A program made the translations under genes and the position numbers. Positions 32,023-40,703 of a stretch of DNA of 64,000 nucleotides are shown piece by piece (position 1 is the stretch's first letter; every line of letters starts with the position of its first letter). Source of the DNA: Haliscomenobacter sp040403615 (lineage in GTDB: Bacteria > Bacteroidota > Bacteroidia > Chitinophagales > Saprospiraceae). The notes under the pieces are model-generated. The model was not told the origin of the DNA. It did no database searches and was given only the letters and a program-made list of their open reading frames with translations. Location: contig NZ_JBBAKG010000031.1 in the NCBI RefSeq assembly GCF_040403615.1, forward strand, positions 5,979 through 69,978, read 5' to 3'.

Positions 32023-32175
32023 CTATGTGTGTATTATAGCATTTCGGGCAATATTGGTCAACCAGCCCAAAACAACCAACCACACAATCCATTCTACCAC
32101 TGTAAATTTGCTGCGATAATAGCACAGCAACATCTTTCGTTTGAACTTTTCATAACGGGAGGCGGCTGGTTGCAT
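32023..32175 (-). CDS. Single-pass small membrane protein, possibly leaderless
   Basis: 50 residues from ATG 32175: a basic N-terminus (MQPAASRYEKFKRKMLLCYY) and one membrane segment VVEWIVWLVVLGWLTNIA. The ATG lies exactly 6 nt after the TATAAT at 32187-32182, so the transcript should begin at the start codon. A second ATG at 32133 would give 36 residues. It may be a toxin-like or lysis-related peptide; no family recognised. Confidence 0.5.
   Translation of the reverse strand: MQPAASRYEKFKRKMLLCYYRSKFTVVEWIVWLVVLGWLTNIARNAIIHT
32033..32061 (-). promoter_or_regulatory. Early promoter, repeated family
   Basis: TTGACC (32061-32056), spacer AATATTGCCCGAAATGC, TATAAT (32038-32033), then ACACAC. 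Drives 31821-32003 and lies inside the 3' end of the preceding small gene. Confidence 0.85.
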
Positions 32176-32181
32176 GTGTGT

Positions 32182-32210
32182 ATTATAGCAGCAAGGGCCG
32201 TATTGGGCAA
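32182..32210 (-). promoter_or_regulatory. Early promoter, repeated family
   Basis: TTGCCC (32210-32205), spacer AATACGGCCCTTGCTGC, TATAAT (32187-32182), then ACACAC and ATG 32175. Confidence 0.8.
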
Positions 32211-32212
32211 CC

Positions 32213-32240
32213 AAAAGAAAACCCGCCGAAGCGGGTTTTT
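32213..32240. terminator. Porin gene terminator, bidirectional
   Basis: Minus strand AAACCCGC-TTCG-GCGGGTTT followed by TCTTTT; an 8-bp stem with a UUCG loop. The plus strand also ends in a T-run. It lies just after the porin stop (32268). Confidence 0.85.
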
Positions 32241-32267
32241 GTTGTAGTGCGTTATACAGTGCGGAGT

Positions 32268-33149
32268 TTAGAAGTTGACTTCTAGGCCAGCACCAAATTT
32301 CTGTACATTGGTTGCGGAGTCTTCTTTGACATAACGTGCATGAACCAGAGTGTTCTTGCTGAGTGCATAAGATGCACCAACGTTGTAGGCCTTGACAGTG
32401 TCGTTCTCACCGTAGCCAGCCATCAAGGTCACTGCACCCATGGCCTGGTTAACACCAACTGATTTACCAGTAGTTGCTGCTCCAGATACTTTGTCTTCGG
32501 AATACATTGCAAATACTTTTGTACCGGATGCCAGAGCTAATCTAGCACCAATCACACCCGAGTGGCTGTTGGTACCAGTGATCAAGCGAGCAGCAGTTGC
32601 ACTCACAGGACCCACAGTGTATTCAACACTGCTGGCTTGTGATTCTGTAGTGCCGCCTGCAACTTCACCATTGGCAATTGCATACATGGCAGAGAGTCCG
32701 GCCACTGGCTTGGCAGTTACAAACACTGCATTTTGCAAACGTGAACCTTGTGCAGCATGGATAACTGCTGTGCTAGAACCAAAAGCATTTCCCATGGCGT
32801 CATAGTTGTCAAGTGTACGAGCAATGGTGTGTTTGTCACGACCCAGAGCCACGGAACCCAACTTGTTAGACAAGCCAACAATGGCAGTGCGGTCACCCAG
32901 TGTGGTTGCAGCAGGAGCGTCAGCACCGTAGCCAGTTTCAATCACGACACCAGCAGTGATGCCGCCAGCAAGTGCTTCTGTGGCCTTGATACCGAAACGG
33001 CTGGAATCGTTTGTCAACGCGGTCACACCTTCGGCAGTGCCGGTCTTGGTGTTTTCTTGGTACACACGAGCTTTACCGTAAACGGTAGCGTCAGCTTGTG
33101 CTAGGGAGGCGGCCAATGCTAGGGCCATTACTAAAGCATATTTCTTCAT
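32268..33149 (-). CDS. Gram-negative general porin
   Basis: 293 residues. Signal peptide MKKYALVMALALAASLAQA, then ADATVYGKARVYQ, DSSRFGIKATEALAGGITAG and the final strand FGAGLEVNF with C-terminal Phe, the BAM recognition residue. The SSRFGIK...AGVVIETGYG start and repeated beta-strands match the Porin_4 family of betaproteobacteria; it is about 50 residues shorter than typical members, so loops are trimmed. Acting in the outer membrane, it would add a diffusion channel. AAGGAAAAACC leads the ATG; a strong terminator follows. A porin carried by a phage is highly unusual: receptor swapping or nutrient uptake are possible reasons. Confidence 0.9.
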   Translation of the reverse strand: MKKYALVMALALAASLAQADATVYGKARVYQENTKTGTAEGVTALTNDSSRFGIKATEALAGGITAGVVIETGYGADAPAATTLGDRTAIVGLSNKLGSVALGRDKHTIARTLDNYDAMGNAFGSSTAVIHAAQGSRLQNAVFVTAKPVAGLSAMYAIANGEVAGGTTESQASSVEYTVGPVSATAARLITGTNSHSGVIGARLALASGTKVFAMYSEDKVSGAATTGKSVGVNQAMGAVTLMAGYGENDTVKAYNVGASYALSKNTLVHARYVKEDSATNVQKFGAGLEVNF

Positions 33150-33220
33150 GAGGTTTTTCCTTAAAATTAATTTTTGTGCTATTCACACTAGTTACTTAGC
33201 GGAGTGTAATTCAGTCACTG

Positions 33221-35146
33221 TTATTTTACCACTAGATTAGCTGCTTCTGCATCAGTATAAGTGGATGGTATGAGATTTGCCTGCGGAATCACGCCCGCAT
33301 ACTCGCTGGGTATAGCAGTATCTTGACCAATTCCTACTCCGTTTAGCACCAAGAGATTGCGCCCTTCTCTCAGGCAGGCCACAATGGCTTGGCCGCCTTG
33401 TGTGGCAAGATCAGCCACTGTTTCGATAAATTGTGCAGGACCATCAGCTTCTGTGTTGGTTCCATAGCCGGGAAGACTTTGCACAAAACTCATGATTGGA
33501 CCGCGACCCGATGCATCAAGATTGGGAATGTCTATACTAGCTAGAGCAAGATTGGTATTTTCTGAAACCAATTTTGCTCCCATTGTGTTGAAGTCAGAAT
33601 TCAAAACGCTCGATTGTGTGGGATATGACGCGGATATGTTAGAAACCTGCGAGGTGGCATTGGCTATCAATTGTTGCAATGCAGAATCAGCATCAGCATA
33701 TGTTCCAGCACCTGTGCCTGCGGGAATAGTAACTGGTCCAATAATAGCATTACCGTATACTCCGTTGACAGTATTTTGCATTCTGCCATAGGTGTCGGTC
33801 AACCCGGTCAGGATACCTGCACTAGTCATACTGTTGATTGTGGTTGTGACATTGCTGAGTACACTGGTGTAGTTGACACCGACCGCAGCCCCAAGAAGAT
33901 CAGTAATCACCAGTGTTCCGTCAGGTCCAGTACCAGTGGCGTATGCACTGGAATAAAATGCAGCCACACTGGCAGGCACAGCCTGTTGCAGTGCAGATAT
34001 GGATGGCAGGTCTCTAGTGGTCTGCATGTCAACAAATGCTGCGGCCAGTTGAGGCAACACAAGATTGTTTATATTTTTTATTTGTTGTAGTCCAACTTGT
34101 ATGGCCTTGCAGGCCAGAGCCTGATCTGCTGGTATGATTCTAGCAAGTCTTTCGTAACTGATTATATTTAGAGTTCCCAGTGTCAACACATATCTTGGCA
34201 AGTAAATCAACAATTTTGAATTCACTGTACCTTGTGTGTTATCGTAGATGGCTCGCAACACCGATGTGGTGTCTTGATTGTAGGTGCGAACTGTGAGACT
34301 GGTAAGACTGTTGGGGAATATTTTTGCAGGATTCAAAAGGTCTGCCATGTTGTTTATATTCTTGGTAGTCACACCAAAAATAGCCAACACTTGTTCTAGA
34401 TCAGTGCCTGTGACATTCAACATGCCTAGGTATGCCAGATGTTGCACACTGTCACTCGCATTGACATTGGGATCGGTAAGATTACCAATACTGGCTTCGT
34501 CAAGTCCGGCTTGAATCAAGATAGATCGAATGTTTGCTGTGAGGTTGGTCAGGGTGAGCAATTGCCGTAACAGTGCTGCCGGAGAACCAAAATTACCAAG
34601 ATTGTCAAGATCAATCAATTGTCCCAGTGCTGCTAGGTCTAGACCAAATGTTCTCATGGCCAAGGTGGTGTCGCTGAGATTGCCAGTGATAAGACTGTTC
34701 ATTGTGGTAAACGTTGATCCCAGATAGGTCTGACTGTTCACGCTGGTGTTGATAAATTCATTGGCAGTGGTTACATAACCTTGTGCTGCACCAAACACCT
34801 GCGCAAAAATAGCAACACTGCCGTTGCCAAGATAGCTGGTGCCTTGAGAAGTGATTATGCCAGTAAATCCAGCTGTGGAATTTGTGCCTAGAGACGCATA
34901 AGCACTGGGAGTGTTGTCGGCTAGTGCAGGCACAGTGTTTGCACAAAATGTAAACATGCTGGTCAGGGTATTTCCACTGATGTTGGCAGCAGCACTGTTG
35001 CCCACAGTGTTAAAAAATGGTGTCAGTAGCGATGTGTTGGTGTAGGCTGTTACCGCTGCGGTCCAGGTGTTGGCAACGGCTAGACCACCGTTGTTGCTCA
35101 ACGTGGCTCCAGCAATCATCTGTAATGGTGTTAATATACTAGCCAT
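33221..35146 (-). CDS. Large virion-type structural protein
   Basis: 641 residues, poor in Lys and Arg, rich in Thr, Ser, Asn, Ala and Leu, as in phage structural proteins. N-terminus MASILTPLQMIAGATLSNNG. The middle has long helical stretches (PAALLRQLLTLTNLTANIRS). Its start overlaps the PAAR stop as TAATG, so it is made with the spike-tip protein, suggesting a tail or baseplate role. No family recognised. Confidence 0.6.
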   Translation of the reverse strand: MASILTPLQMIAGATLSNNGGLAVANTWTAAVTAYTNTSLLTPFFNTVGNSAAANISGNTLTSMFTFCANTVPALADNTPSAYASLGTNSTAGFTGIITSQGTSYLGNGSVAIFAQVFGAAQGYVTTANEFINTSVNSQTYLGSTFTTMNSLITGNLSDTTLAMRTFGLDLAALGQLIDLDNLGNFGSPAALLRQLLTLTNLTANIRSILIQAGLDEASIGNLTDPNVNASDSVQHLAYLGMLNVTGTDLEQVLAIFGVTTKNINNMADLLNPAKIFPNSLTSLTVRTYNQDTTSVLRAIYDNTQGTVNSKLLIYLPRYVLTLGTLNIISYERLARIIPADQALACKAIQVGLQQIKNINNLVLPQLAAAFVDMQTTRDLPSISALQQAVPASVAAFYSSAYATGTGPDGTLVITDLLGAAVGVNYTSVLSNVTTTINSMTSAGILTGLTDTYGRMQNTVNGVYGNAIIGPVTIPAGTGAGTYADADSALQQLIANATSQVSNISASYPTQSSVLNSDFNTMGAKLVSENTNLALASIDIPNLDASGRGPIMSFVQSLPGYGTNTEADGPAQFIETVADLATQGGQAIVACLREGRNLLVLNGVGIGQDTAIPSEYAGVIPQANLIPSTYTDAEAANLVVK

Positions 35147-35433
35147 TATGCTGCAAACACATTGTCACTGCCTTGAGCAACTGATGTGCAGCTGGCCAAG
35201 GGATCGCCTACTCTGGCTGCAGGTATACCATTTACAAAAACCGTTCTACTGCCCTGTGCAATTGGTGCAACGTGGCCACGACAAGGATTGCCTGGACGTA
35301 GATGCACAGTACTAGTGTCCCCTACTCGGGCTGCTGGTCTATTGTTGATAAACACATCTTTACTGCCAACGGCAATGGTGTATCCACTACAATGTGTAAC
35401 TCCTCGGTCACCTTTTCTCGCTGCTGCGGGCAT
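35146..35433 (-). CDS. PAAR-repeat spike-tip protein
   Basis: 95 residues from ATG 35433. Two PAAR repeats: MPAAARKGDRGVTHCSGYTI, VFINNRPAARVGDTSTVH and VFVNGIPAARVGDPLASC, with His/Cys metal ligands. PAAR proteins cap the central spike of contractile tails and type VI secretion systems. This indicates a myovirus-like contractile tail. Confidence 0.92.
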   Translation of the reverse strand: MPAAARKGDRGVTHCSGYTIAVGSKDVFINNRPAARVGDTSTVHLRPGNPCRGHVAPIAQGSRTVFVNGIPAARVGDPLASCTSVAQGSDNVFAA

Positions 35434-35623
35434 GTTCAATCTCCATAAGTTTTAAAAATCGACCGTGCCATTGTGCAATTTCATTGTGTTCCTCACTGGT
35501 GTGTGGTTCAGGTGGGATTTCAGGCAGAAATTCTATCACATGATCTAGATCGTCAGGGATATCTTTGTATTGGTCATACACAAAAAGCTCCGTGCCTTTC
35601 ATGATTACAAATCTATGCCCCAT
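35408..35623 (-). CDS. Small phage protein upstream of PAAR
   Basis: 71 residues, FVIMKGTELFVYDQYKDIPD, DLDHVIEFLPEIPPEPHTSE; acidic. Its 3' end overlaps the PAAR gene by 26 bp. ATG 35623 is 4 nt after an ATAAATA motif; an internal ATG at 35602 is an alternative start. No family recognised. Confidence 0.5.
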   Translation of the reverse strand: MGHRFVIMKGTELFVYDQYKDIPDDLDHVIEFLPEIPPEPHTSEEHNEIAQWHGRFLKLMEIEHARSSEKR

Positions 35624-35627
35624 ACTG

Positions 35628-35634
35628 TATTTAT
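35628..35634 (-). promoter_or_regulatory. Late-type motif ATAAATA abutting a start codon
   Basis: ATAAATA-CAGT-ATG(35623); heads the PAAR/structural operon. Confidence 0.5.
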
Positions 35635-35654
35635 GGATGTGAAATACTGGGCTG

Positions 35655-35954
35655 TTAACCCATTATCAATTTCTTTTCTGGTACCCGAATTCCAGTCAAT
35701 GCTTCAATGTACTTCATCTTGACTGCATCATCTGTTAGTGCGTAGATTGCCACGTTGTTGATGTTTAGTTTGACTGGCTCATCTGCATCAGCAGTAAACA
35801 TGCTGGGTACTAGTCCCAGGCCCTGGGGACCAGGTGCCACGCTGACCGGTGCACTGATTTCCAGCCAGTCTCCGTCGGCCCGTGTTAGTTTGGCAATGAG
35901 TTCTTCGCCTGAGTTCAATTTAAAAGTTACTGTGCTGCCTTCAAGATGTTTCAT
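35655..35954 (-). CDS. Sm-like (LSm) small phage protein
   Basis: 99 residues. MKHLEGSTVTFKLNSGEELI, AKLTRADGDWLEISAPVSVA and GLVPSMFTADADEPVKLN have the strand order of an Sm fold (LxSGEExxAKx...). Similar short proteins sit near nrd genes in T4-like aquatic phages. RNA binding is possible. ATGA overlap with the glutaredoxin gene. Confidence 0.55.
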   Translation of the reverse strand: MKHLEGSTVTFKLNSGEELIAKLTRADGDWLEISAPVSVAPGPQGLGLVPSMFTADADEPVKLNINNVAIYALTDDAVKMKYIEALTGIRVPEKKLIMG

Positions 35955-36175
35955 TCTGTCAATTTCTTTCTAAGTTCTGTAAATCCACCCACAAGTTCTT
36001 GATCCAAAAAGATCTGTGGTAATGTTCGAGCAGTTGGTACTGCTTCTAGTAGTTGTTCACGTGTCCAGTTCTGGCTCACGTTGCGTTCTTCATATTCAAT
36101 GCCCTTTGATTCCAACAGTGCTTTTGCTTGAACGCAGTAAGGACAAGAGTCTTTTGACCACACAATTGCTTTCAT
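35951..36175 (-). CDS. Glutaredoxin
   Basis: 74 residues. Active site SCPYCVQA with the CPYC pair, cis-Pro in RTLPQIFLDQ, and GGFTEL for glutathione or partner binding. Three genes from NrdB and NrdA, it is the likely electron donor to the reductase, as NrdC is in T4. Confidence 0.93.
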   Translation of the reverse strand: MKAIVWSKDSCPYCVQAKALLESKGIEYEERNVSQNWTREQLLEAVPTARTLPQIFLDQELVGGFTELRKKLTE

Positions 36176-36183
36176 TTGTTTCC

Positions 36184-37284
36184 TTATAAGTTGGGTAATA
36201 GATCGTAGTCCAACTGATCACTCATGACTCCGATAACATAGTTAGTGCTTTCAGACTCTTGCAGTGCAGTTTGTTTGTTTGATGTGTTCACATGTTTGTT
36301 GAACCAAGGAATGGGTGTGCTTCGAGGTGCAGGTTCCTGATACTTGATACCAATTTCCTTGAGTGCGCCCACGGCTGTGTAGTCCACAAAGTCTTTGAGA
36401 ATGTTGGCGTTGAGTCCAATCACAGGTCCCTTGTTGAACAGGTAGTCTGCCCATGACTTTTCTTCACGGATCACGTCCAGATACAACTCATACACTTCGG
36501 CTTCGCACTCGACCTTGGCAGCAGCAAAGCGTGGATCTTCCTTGACCACTTGGTTGATCATGTAAGCAGTCCATTCCTTGTGCAGGATCTCGTCTTGTAG
36601 GATCAGGCTGATGATGTTGCCATTGCCCATGAAGATCTTGTTCTCTACCATGGCCAGGCTGGTGGCAAATGATACCATGAACCTGAATGCTTCCAGTGCA
36701 TAGCTGGCATGCAAGGCCATGTAGATTGCTCTCACATGTTCTACTTCTTCCACAGGTTGGCCTAGTTCTTTAGCACAGTTGATTCTGTGTAGGTCATCAT
36801 AGTATTTGCCCACACTGCTTGCCATGTCAATGATCTGTTGTGTGTCGTGGATGGTGTTGAACACATCCTTGGGCACATTGTAGATGTTGCGAATGATGTG
36901 ACTGTAGCTTTTTGAATGAATGTTGGTTTCAAAGAATGTCCAGTTGTAGACCAATGCTTCTAGTTCTGGCAATGATACCACCGGCATGAAGATCTGACTG
37001 GGTCCACGACCTTGCAGGCTGTCCAAGGCTGTTTGACGTAGCAGGTTGCTGGTAAAGATATGCTTGACTGTTTCGCTAGCATCCTTGAAGTCATTTGAAT
37101 CTTTGGTCAGGCTGACTTCTTCAGGTTGCCAAAAAAAGCCACGTGCTGTGGCTTCATAGTCTGCAATCTTTTTGTACTTGACTTCTTCAAAGCGTTGGAT
37201 TGTAACAGGACCAGCAGGGTCCAGAAACATCTTGCGATTGAGATAGTCTGTTCGTGTTGTTAGGTTGTATTGTTGTTTTGACAT
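36184..37284 (-). CDS. nrdB: Ribonucleotide reductase class Ia, beta subunit
   Basis: 366 residues. Di-iron ligands and radical Tyr are recognisable: RQTALDSLQGR (Asp88), FFETNIHSKSYSHI (Glu119, His123, radical Tyr127), ALEAFRFM (Glu) and LQDEILHKEW (Glu, His). In the second motif Glu and His are one residue further apart than in E. coli NrdB (SETIHSRSY). C-terminus QLDYDLLPNL docks to the alpha subunit. It supplies the radical for reducing ribonucleotides. Confidence 0.95.
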   Translation of the reverse strand: MSKQQYNLTTRTDYLNRKMFLDPAGPVTIQRFEEVKYKKIADYEATARGFFWQPEEVSLTKDSNDFKDASETVKHIFTSNLLRQTALDSLQGRGPSQIFMPVVSLPELEALVYNWTFFETNIHSKSYSHIIRNIYNVPKDVFNTIHDTQQIIDMASSVGKYYDDLHRINCAKELGQPVEEVEHVRAIYMALHASYALEAFRFMVSFATSLAMVENKIFMGNGNIISLILQDEILHKEWTAYMINQVVKEDPRFAAAKVECEAEVYELYLDVIREEKSWADYLFNKGPVIGLNANILKDFVDYTAVGALKEIGIKYQEPAPRSTPIPWFNKHVNTSNKQTALQESESTNYVIGVMSDQLDYDLLPNL

Positions 37285-37299
37285 TTTAATAATTCTCTG

Positions 37300-37935
37300 T
37301 TAGTCATTTTTTTCTTCAATGGTGTAAAACCAATCATCTCCTGCGGTCCACTTGCGTGTGCCATCTACTGTCCATAAATTTTGTGCGGCTTTAAAGTCTG
37401 GGAATTTGGTCACACCCGCAATCAAGCTCTGATCGTACCACAAGCATCGGTTGTTGGGTTGACAGGCAAACTGTCCATTTTCCAAACGCATAAAGTTAAA
37501 GCTCTTGTGTTCTTCGGCAACTTCAGTAAAGCCTGTGTCCACATCCATACCGTCGGCACAGAAGTCCACAGTGAACAGGTAGGTGCCGTAGTGCCATTCT
37601 CGATCTTTGCCCAGGAACTTAACGCCTAGATTACGCAGACCTATTTTTTCAATAATAGTAAAACGATAGCCCATGCAGTCCCAAAGTTGTAGAGTGTCAA
37701 TGGGCAACGTGCCTGTGTAGTTTTCTTGCCACACATAGGCATGTATAGGCAGTTTGTCGTAGAGTGCTCCGTAATTGGGCAACAGACTTTCGATACGAAA
37801 TACCTGTCCTCTCAGGGCTTTGATACTGACCCAGATGGCAGGTTCTAATTCTCCGTGACCCTTTTCAAAGTTGTAGAGGAATTCTCTTTTGATCCAACAC
37901 TTGATGGGTGGTAATGATCCTACTATGTAACTCAT
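37300..37935 (-). CDS. Hypothetical protein between nrdA and nrdB
   Basis: 211 residues. MSYIVGSLPPIKCWIKREFL, GELEPAIWVSIKALRGQVFR, GALYDKLPIHAYVW and WHYGTYLFTVDFC. Beta-rich, four or more Cys. No family recognised; its place between nrdA and nrdB hints at a link with nucleotide metabolism, though phages often carry unrelated insertions there. Confidence 0.6.
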   Translation of the reverse strand: MSYIVGSLPPIKCWIKREFLYNFEKGHGELEPAIWVSIKALRGQVFRIESLLPNYGALYDKLPIHAYVWQENYTGTLPIDTLQLWDCMGYRFTIIEKIGLRNLGVKFLGKDREWHYGTYLFTVDFCADGMDVDTGFTEVAEEHKSFNFMRLENGQFACQPNNRCLWYDQSLIAGVTKFPDFKAAQNLWTVDGTRKWTAGDDWFYTIEEKND

Positions 37936-37950
37936 TTGATATTTTCCTTG

Positions 37951-40269
37951 TTAAAGTTTACAGGCCAAACAATCCTCCTCACTCTCGTCAAAGTCAATCA
38001 CTTCTAAAGGAGCATCTTCTGTGACGTTCTTGCTGCCTGTTTTGTTGATTAGGCTGTAGTAAAAAGTCTTTAGACCCCAGTGGTGTGACTGCATCAAGTT
38101 GCGAGCGATCAAGGTGGTTGGAACCTTACGGTCTGCAAAGTGTGCAGGATTGTAAAATGTGTTGGTACTAATACTCTGATCCACATAGGCAGCAATCACA
38201 GCCGCTGTCTTTAGATAGCCGTCGCAGTCTTTCTGTTCCCACATCAGCTGATATCGGTTCTTGAGTTTGTGATATTCTGGAACCACCTGTGTCAAACTGC
38301 CGGCTTTGGATTCTTTCACACTGATCAAGCTCATGGGCATTTCAATACCATTGGTTGAGTTGATTACCACACTACTGGATTCCACAGGAGCCACTGCCAT
38401 TTGTGTGGCATTGCGTACTCCGTGCATTTTCATTTCTGAGCGCAGGGCTTCCCATGGCAGCTCAGGAGAGAAGTCTGCAAGTTCATTCACACCCTGAGCA
38501 CGTAGTTCCCAGGGAAATGTGCCTTGGCCATAGCGTGTGTGATCACTACCGAGACACTTGCCACGTTCTCGGGCCAGCTCCACACTGGCTTCAGTTAGAT
38601 AAAATGCCTGATGTTCCATCCAGGTCTTGACTTCACCTAGTGCATCCTTTTCACCATATTGCAAGCCACGCTTGGCGTGCCAGTATGCAAGGTTGGTGAG
38701 GCCAATTCCGAGCGGTCTGATTTCATCGTTGCTTAGTTTTGATTGAATTGATAAGAAATCTTGATAGTCCAATATATTATTGAGGCTTCTATGTAAAATG
38801 CGACAAGCGCGGCGCATATCTTCAGGGTTACGAAAGGCTCCCCAATTAATAGAACCAAGAGTGCATAAAGCGATGCGGCCATCAGCATCATCGAGGCGCT
38901 TAAAAGACTTAGTAGGTAAAAGTATTTCACAGCAAAGGTTACTCTGGTAAATGGTATGATACTCAGGATCAAATGGACCCTGCTTCATCACGTTGTCAAT
39001 GAACACAAGATAGATACGGCCGGTGTCTGTGCGCTCTTTCAAGATGCCGCCCTTGAACACTTCTTCTGCACTCATGGTCTTGGTACGCAAGTCTTTGCGC
39101 TTTTCGTATTTGACATACAGTTCTTCAAACAGTTCAGTGTTGCTGTAGAATGCTTCGTACAGGTCTGGAACTTGATTGGGATCAAAAAATGTTATGTTTT
39201 CTTTGTTCTTGAATCGTCTCCAGAAGAAAGCACTTAGTACCACTCCATAGTCCATGTGTCTGACACGAGTTTCTTCTGTGCCTTGATTGTTCTTGAGCAC
39301 AATAAGATCATCAAACTGATGATGCCAGATGGGATAGAACACTGTGGCTGATGCATTGCGAATGCCACCTTGACTACATGAACGCAGGTCGCCGAACCAC
39401 TTCTTCAAGAACGGTATCATACCTGTGTGCATAATCTCACCACCACGGATGGGACTGCCCAGTGGACGTAGTCGTCCAATCTCTAGACCAATGCCTGCAC
39501 GTTTGCTGGCATACTTGGCCATCATTTCGCCCGAAGCAAATATACTATCGAGGTCGTCATCGCTGCGTATAAGGACGCAACTCGAAAATTGTTTAGTAGG
39601 AGTCCCCAGCCCAGCCAAAACAGGAGTAGCAAGAGTAAAAAGACCATCACTTGCTGCATTGTAATATTCTTTGATATAGCGCATTCTCGCCGAGTTCGGT
39701 TCTTCTGAGTGAAATACAGTAGCGGCCGCGACCATGTATCTAATTTGTGGAGTTTCATAAGTTTGTCCTGTTGAACGATTTTTTACCAGATATTTTTCAA
39801 TCAGCTGCTCAATGGCTGCATAGCTGTATTGTTCATCCTTGGCATGATCCAGCATGTCATTCATGCGGTTCCAGTCTGCTTCAGTGTACCACTCTAATAA
39901 CTCGGGTGTGTACAGGCCTGTGGCCACATTGGTCTTCACAATGTCATACAGATGAGGAGGCGTGTAGGCGCCATAAACGTCTTTTCTCAACATACTAAGT
40001 CGTTGCTTGCCGGCCACAAACTGATAGTTGGTGTGTCCAACTCCAGGATTTGATTCTACATCAATCAAGTCAACAATGGCTCTGAGTGTGATACCATCAA
40101 TTTCTCTGGTGGTAATGCCATCATAAAAATGCAATTGTGCCTTGATTTCTACCATGCTTTGACTAACGTCTGCAATGCCTGCGCATACTTTTGCAATCTG
40201 TGTCTGCCATTTTTCCAACGCTAGCGGCTCACGAAGGCCGTTGCGCTTTTGTACTGTGATTGTTTTCAT
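37951..40269 (-). CDS. nrdA: Ribonucleotide reductase class Ia, alpha subunit
   Basis: 772 residues, full length. N-terminal ATP-cone (ITVQKRNGLREPLALEKW), then active-site Cys in KQFSSCVLI, the radical Cys in QSNLCCEILLP, the partner Cys in IALCTLGSINWG, and the redox pair in the tail EEDCLACKL. NrdA reduces ribonucleoside diphosphates with NrdB. Two stretches (38731-38960 and 39535-39770) use different synonymous codons from the rest of the gene and both encode active-site cysteines; see findings. Confidence 0.97.
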   Translation of the reverse strand: MKTITVQKRNGLREPLALEKWQTQIAKVCAGIADVSQSMVEIKAQLHFYDGITTREIDGITLRAIVDLIDVESNPGVGHTNYQFVAGKQRLSMLRKDVYGAYTPPHLYDIVKTNVATGLYTPELLEWYTEADWNRMNDMLDHAKDEQYSYAAIEQLIEKYLVKNRSTGQTYETPQIRYMVAAATVFHSEEPNSARMRYIKEYYNAASDGLFTLATPVLAGLGTPTKQFSSCVLIRSDDDLDSIFASGEMMAKYASKRAGIGLEIGRLRPLGSPIRGGEIMHTGMIPFLKKWFGDLRSCSQGGIRNASATVFYPIWHHQFDDLIVLKNNQGTEETRVRHMDYGVVLSAFFWRRFKNKENITFFDPNQVPDLYEAFYSNTELFEELYVKYEKRKDLRTKTMSAEEVFKGGILKERTDTGRIYLVFIDNVMKQGPFDPEYHTIYQSNLCCEILLPTKSFKRLDDADGRIALCTLGSINWGAFRNPEDMRRACRILHRSLNNILDYQDFLSIQSKLSNDEIRPLGIGLTNLAYWHAKRGLQYGEKDALGEVKTWMEHQAFYLTEASVELARERGKCLGSDHTRYGQGTFPWELRAQGVNELADFSPELPWEALRSEMKMHGVRNATQMAVAPVESSSVVINSTNGIEMPMSLISVKESKAGSLTQVVPEYHKLKNRYQLMWEQKDCDGYLKTAAVIAAYVDQSISTNTFYNPAHFADRKVPTTLIARNLMQSHHWGLKTFYYSLINKTGSKNVTEDAPLEVIDFDESEEDCLACKL

Positions 40270-40271
40270 TA

Positions 40272-40697
40272 TTATTTAATTTGTTGTTTTATTTCTTGTA
40301 GCGAAACACTATGATGAACCTTGTAAGGTCCTGGGCTGATATTTAACACTTGTTCCGGCCCCCAATTCAATATATATTTCTTTTGGGCAACCAGGACTAA
40401 ATTGTCACTATCGGTGTCTACCAAGTGAGAATCCTGCATTTCTGAATGGTCCAGCATAGCTATAGTATACATGATTCCTAGCCCGCGAGCAAGACCGCAG
40501 TACATGTTGTCGCTCAATAGTTGCCAGGGATCTGGCCAAGTGGGCTGATCATCCCAGTGCAAATGGTAAGCACGCCATGGAGCGCAAAACCACCAGGCGT
40601 TGATCAGATGCAGGGCTGATTCAGAATCAACCTGTGCGGCTTGAGCTCGGAGTTGTGACCAACTGTCAAGCCGTTGAGCAAAAGTGGGTAGCCACAT
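40272..40697 (-). CDS. Hypothetical phage protein
   Basis: 141 residues, Trp-rich (INAWWFCAPWRAYHLHWDDQ, TWPDPWQLLSDNMYCGLARG). No family recognised from the sequence; similar WQLLSDN proteins occur in aquatic phages by memory. It lies directly before nrdA, whose start is 2 bp past its stop. Confidence 0.55.
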   Translation of the reverse strand: MWLPTFAQRLDSWSQLRAQAAQVDSESALHLINAWWFCAPWRAYHLHWDDQPTWPDPWQLLSDNMYCGLARGLGIMYTIAMLDHSEMQDSHLVDTDSDNLVLVAQKKYILNWGPEQVLNISPGPYKVHHSVSLQEIKQQIK

Positions 40698-40703
40698 CGC
40701 TTT

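Noticed and set aside
38733..38972. A 79-residue hydrophobic frame inside nrdA on the same strand.
   Set aside because: It lies wholly within nrdA in another frame and has no ribosome site; its length comes from the unusual codon use of that block.
40273..40278. TAAATA 3 nt before nrdA as a late promoter.
   Set aside because: Spacing is shorter than in the other cases and nrdA is expected to be an early or middle gene; left out of the list.
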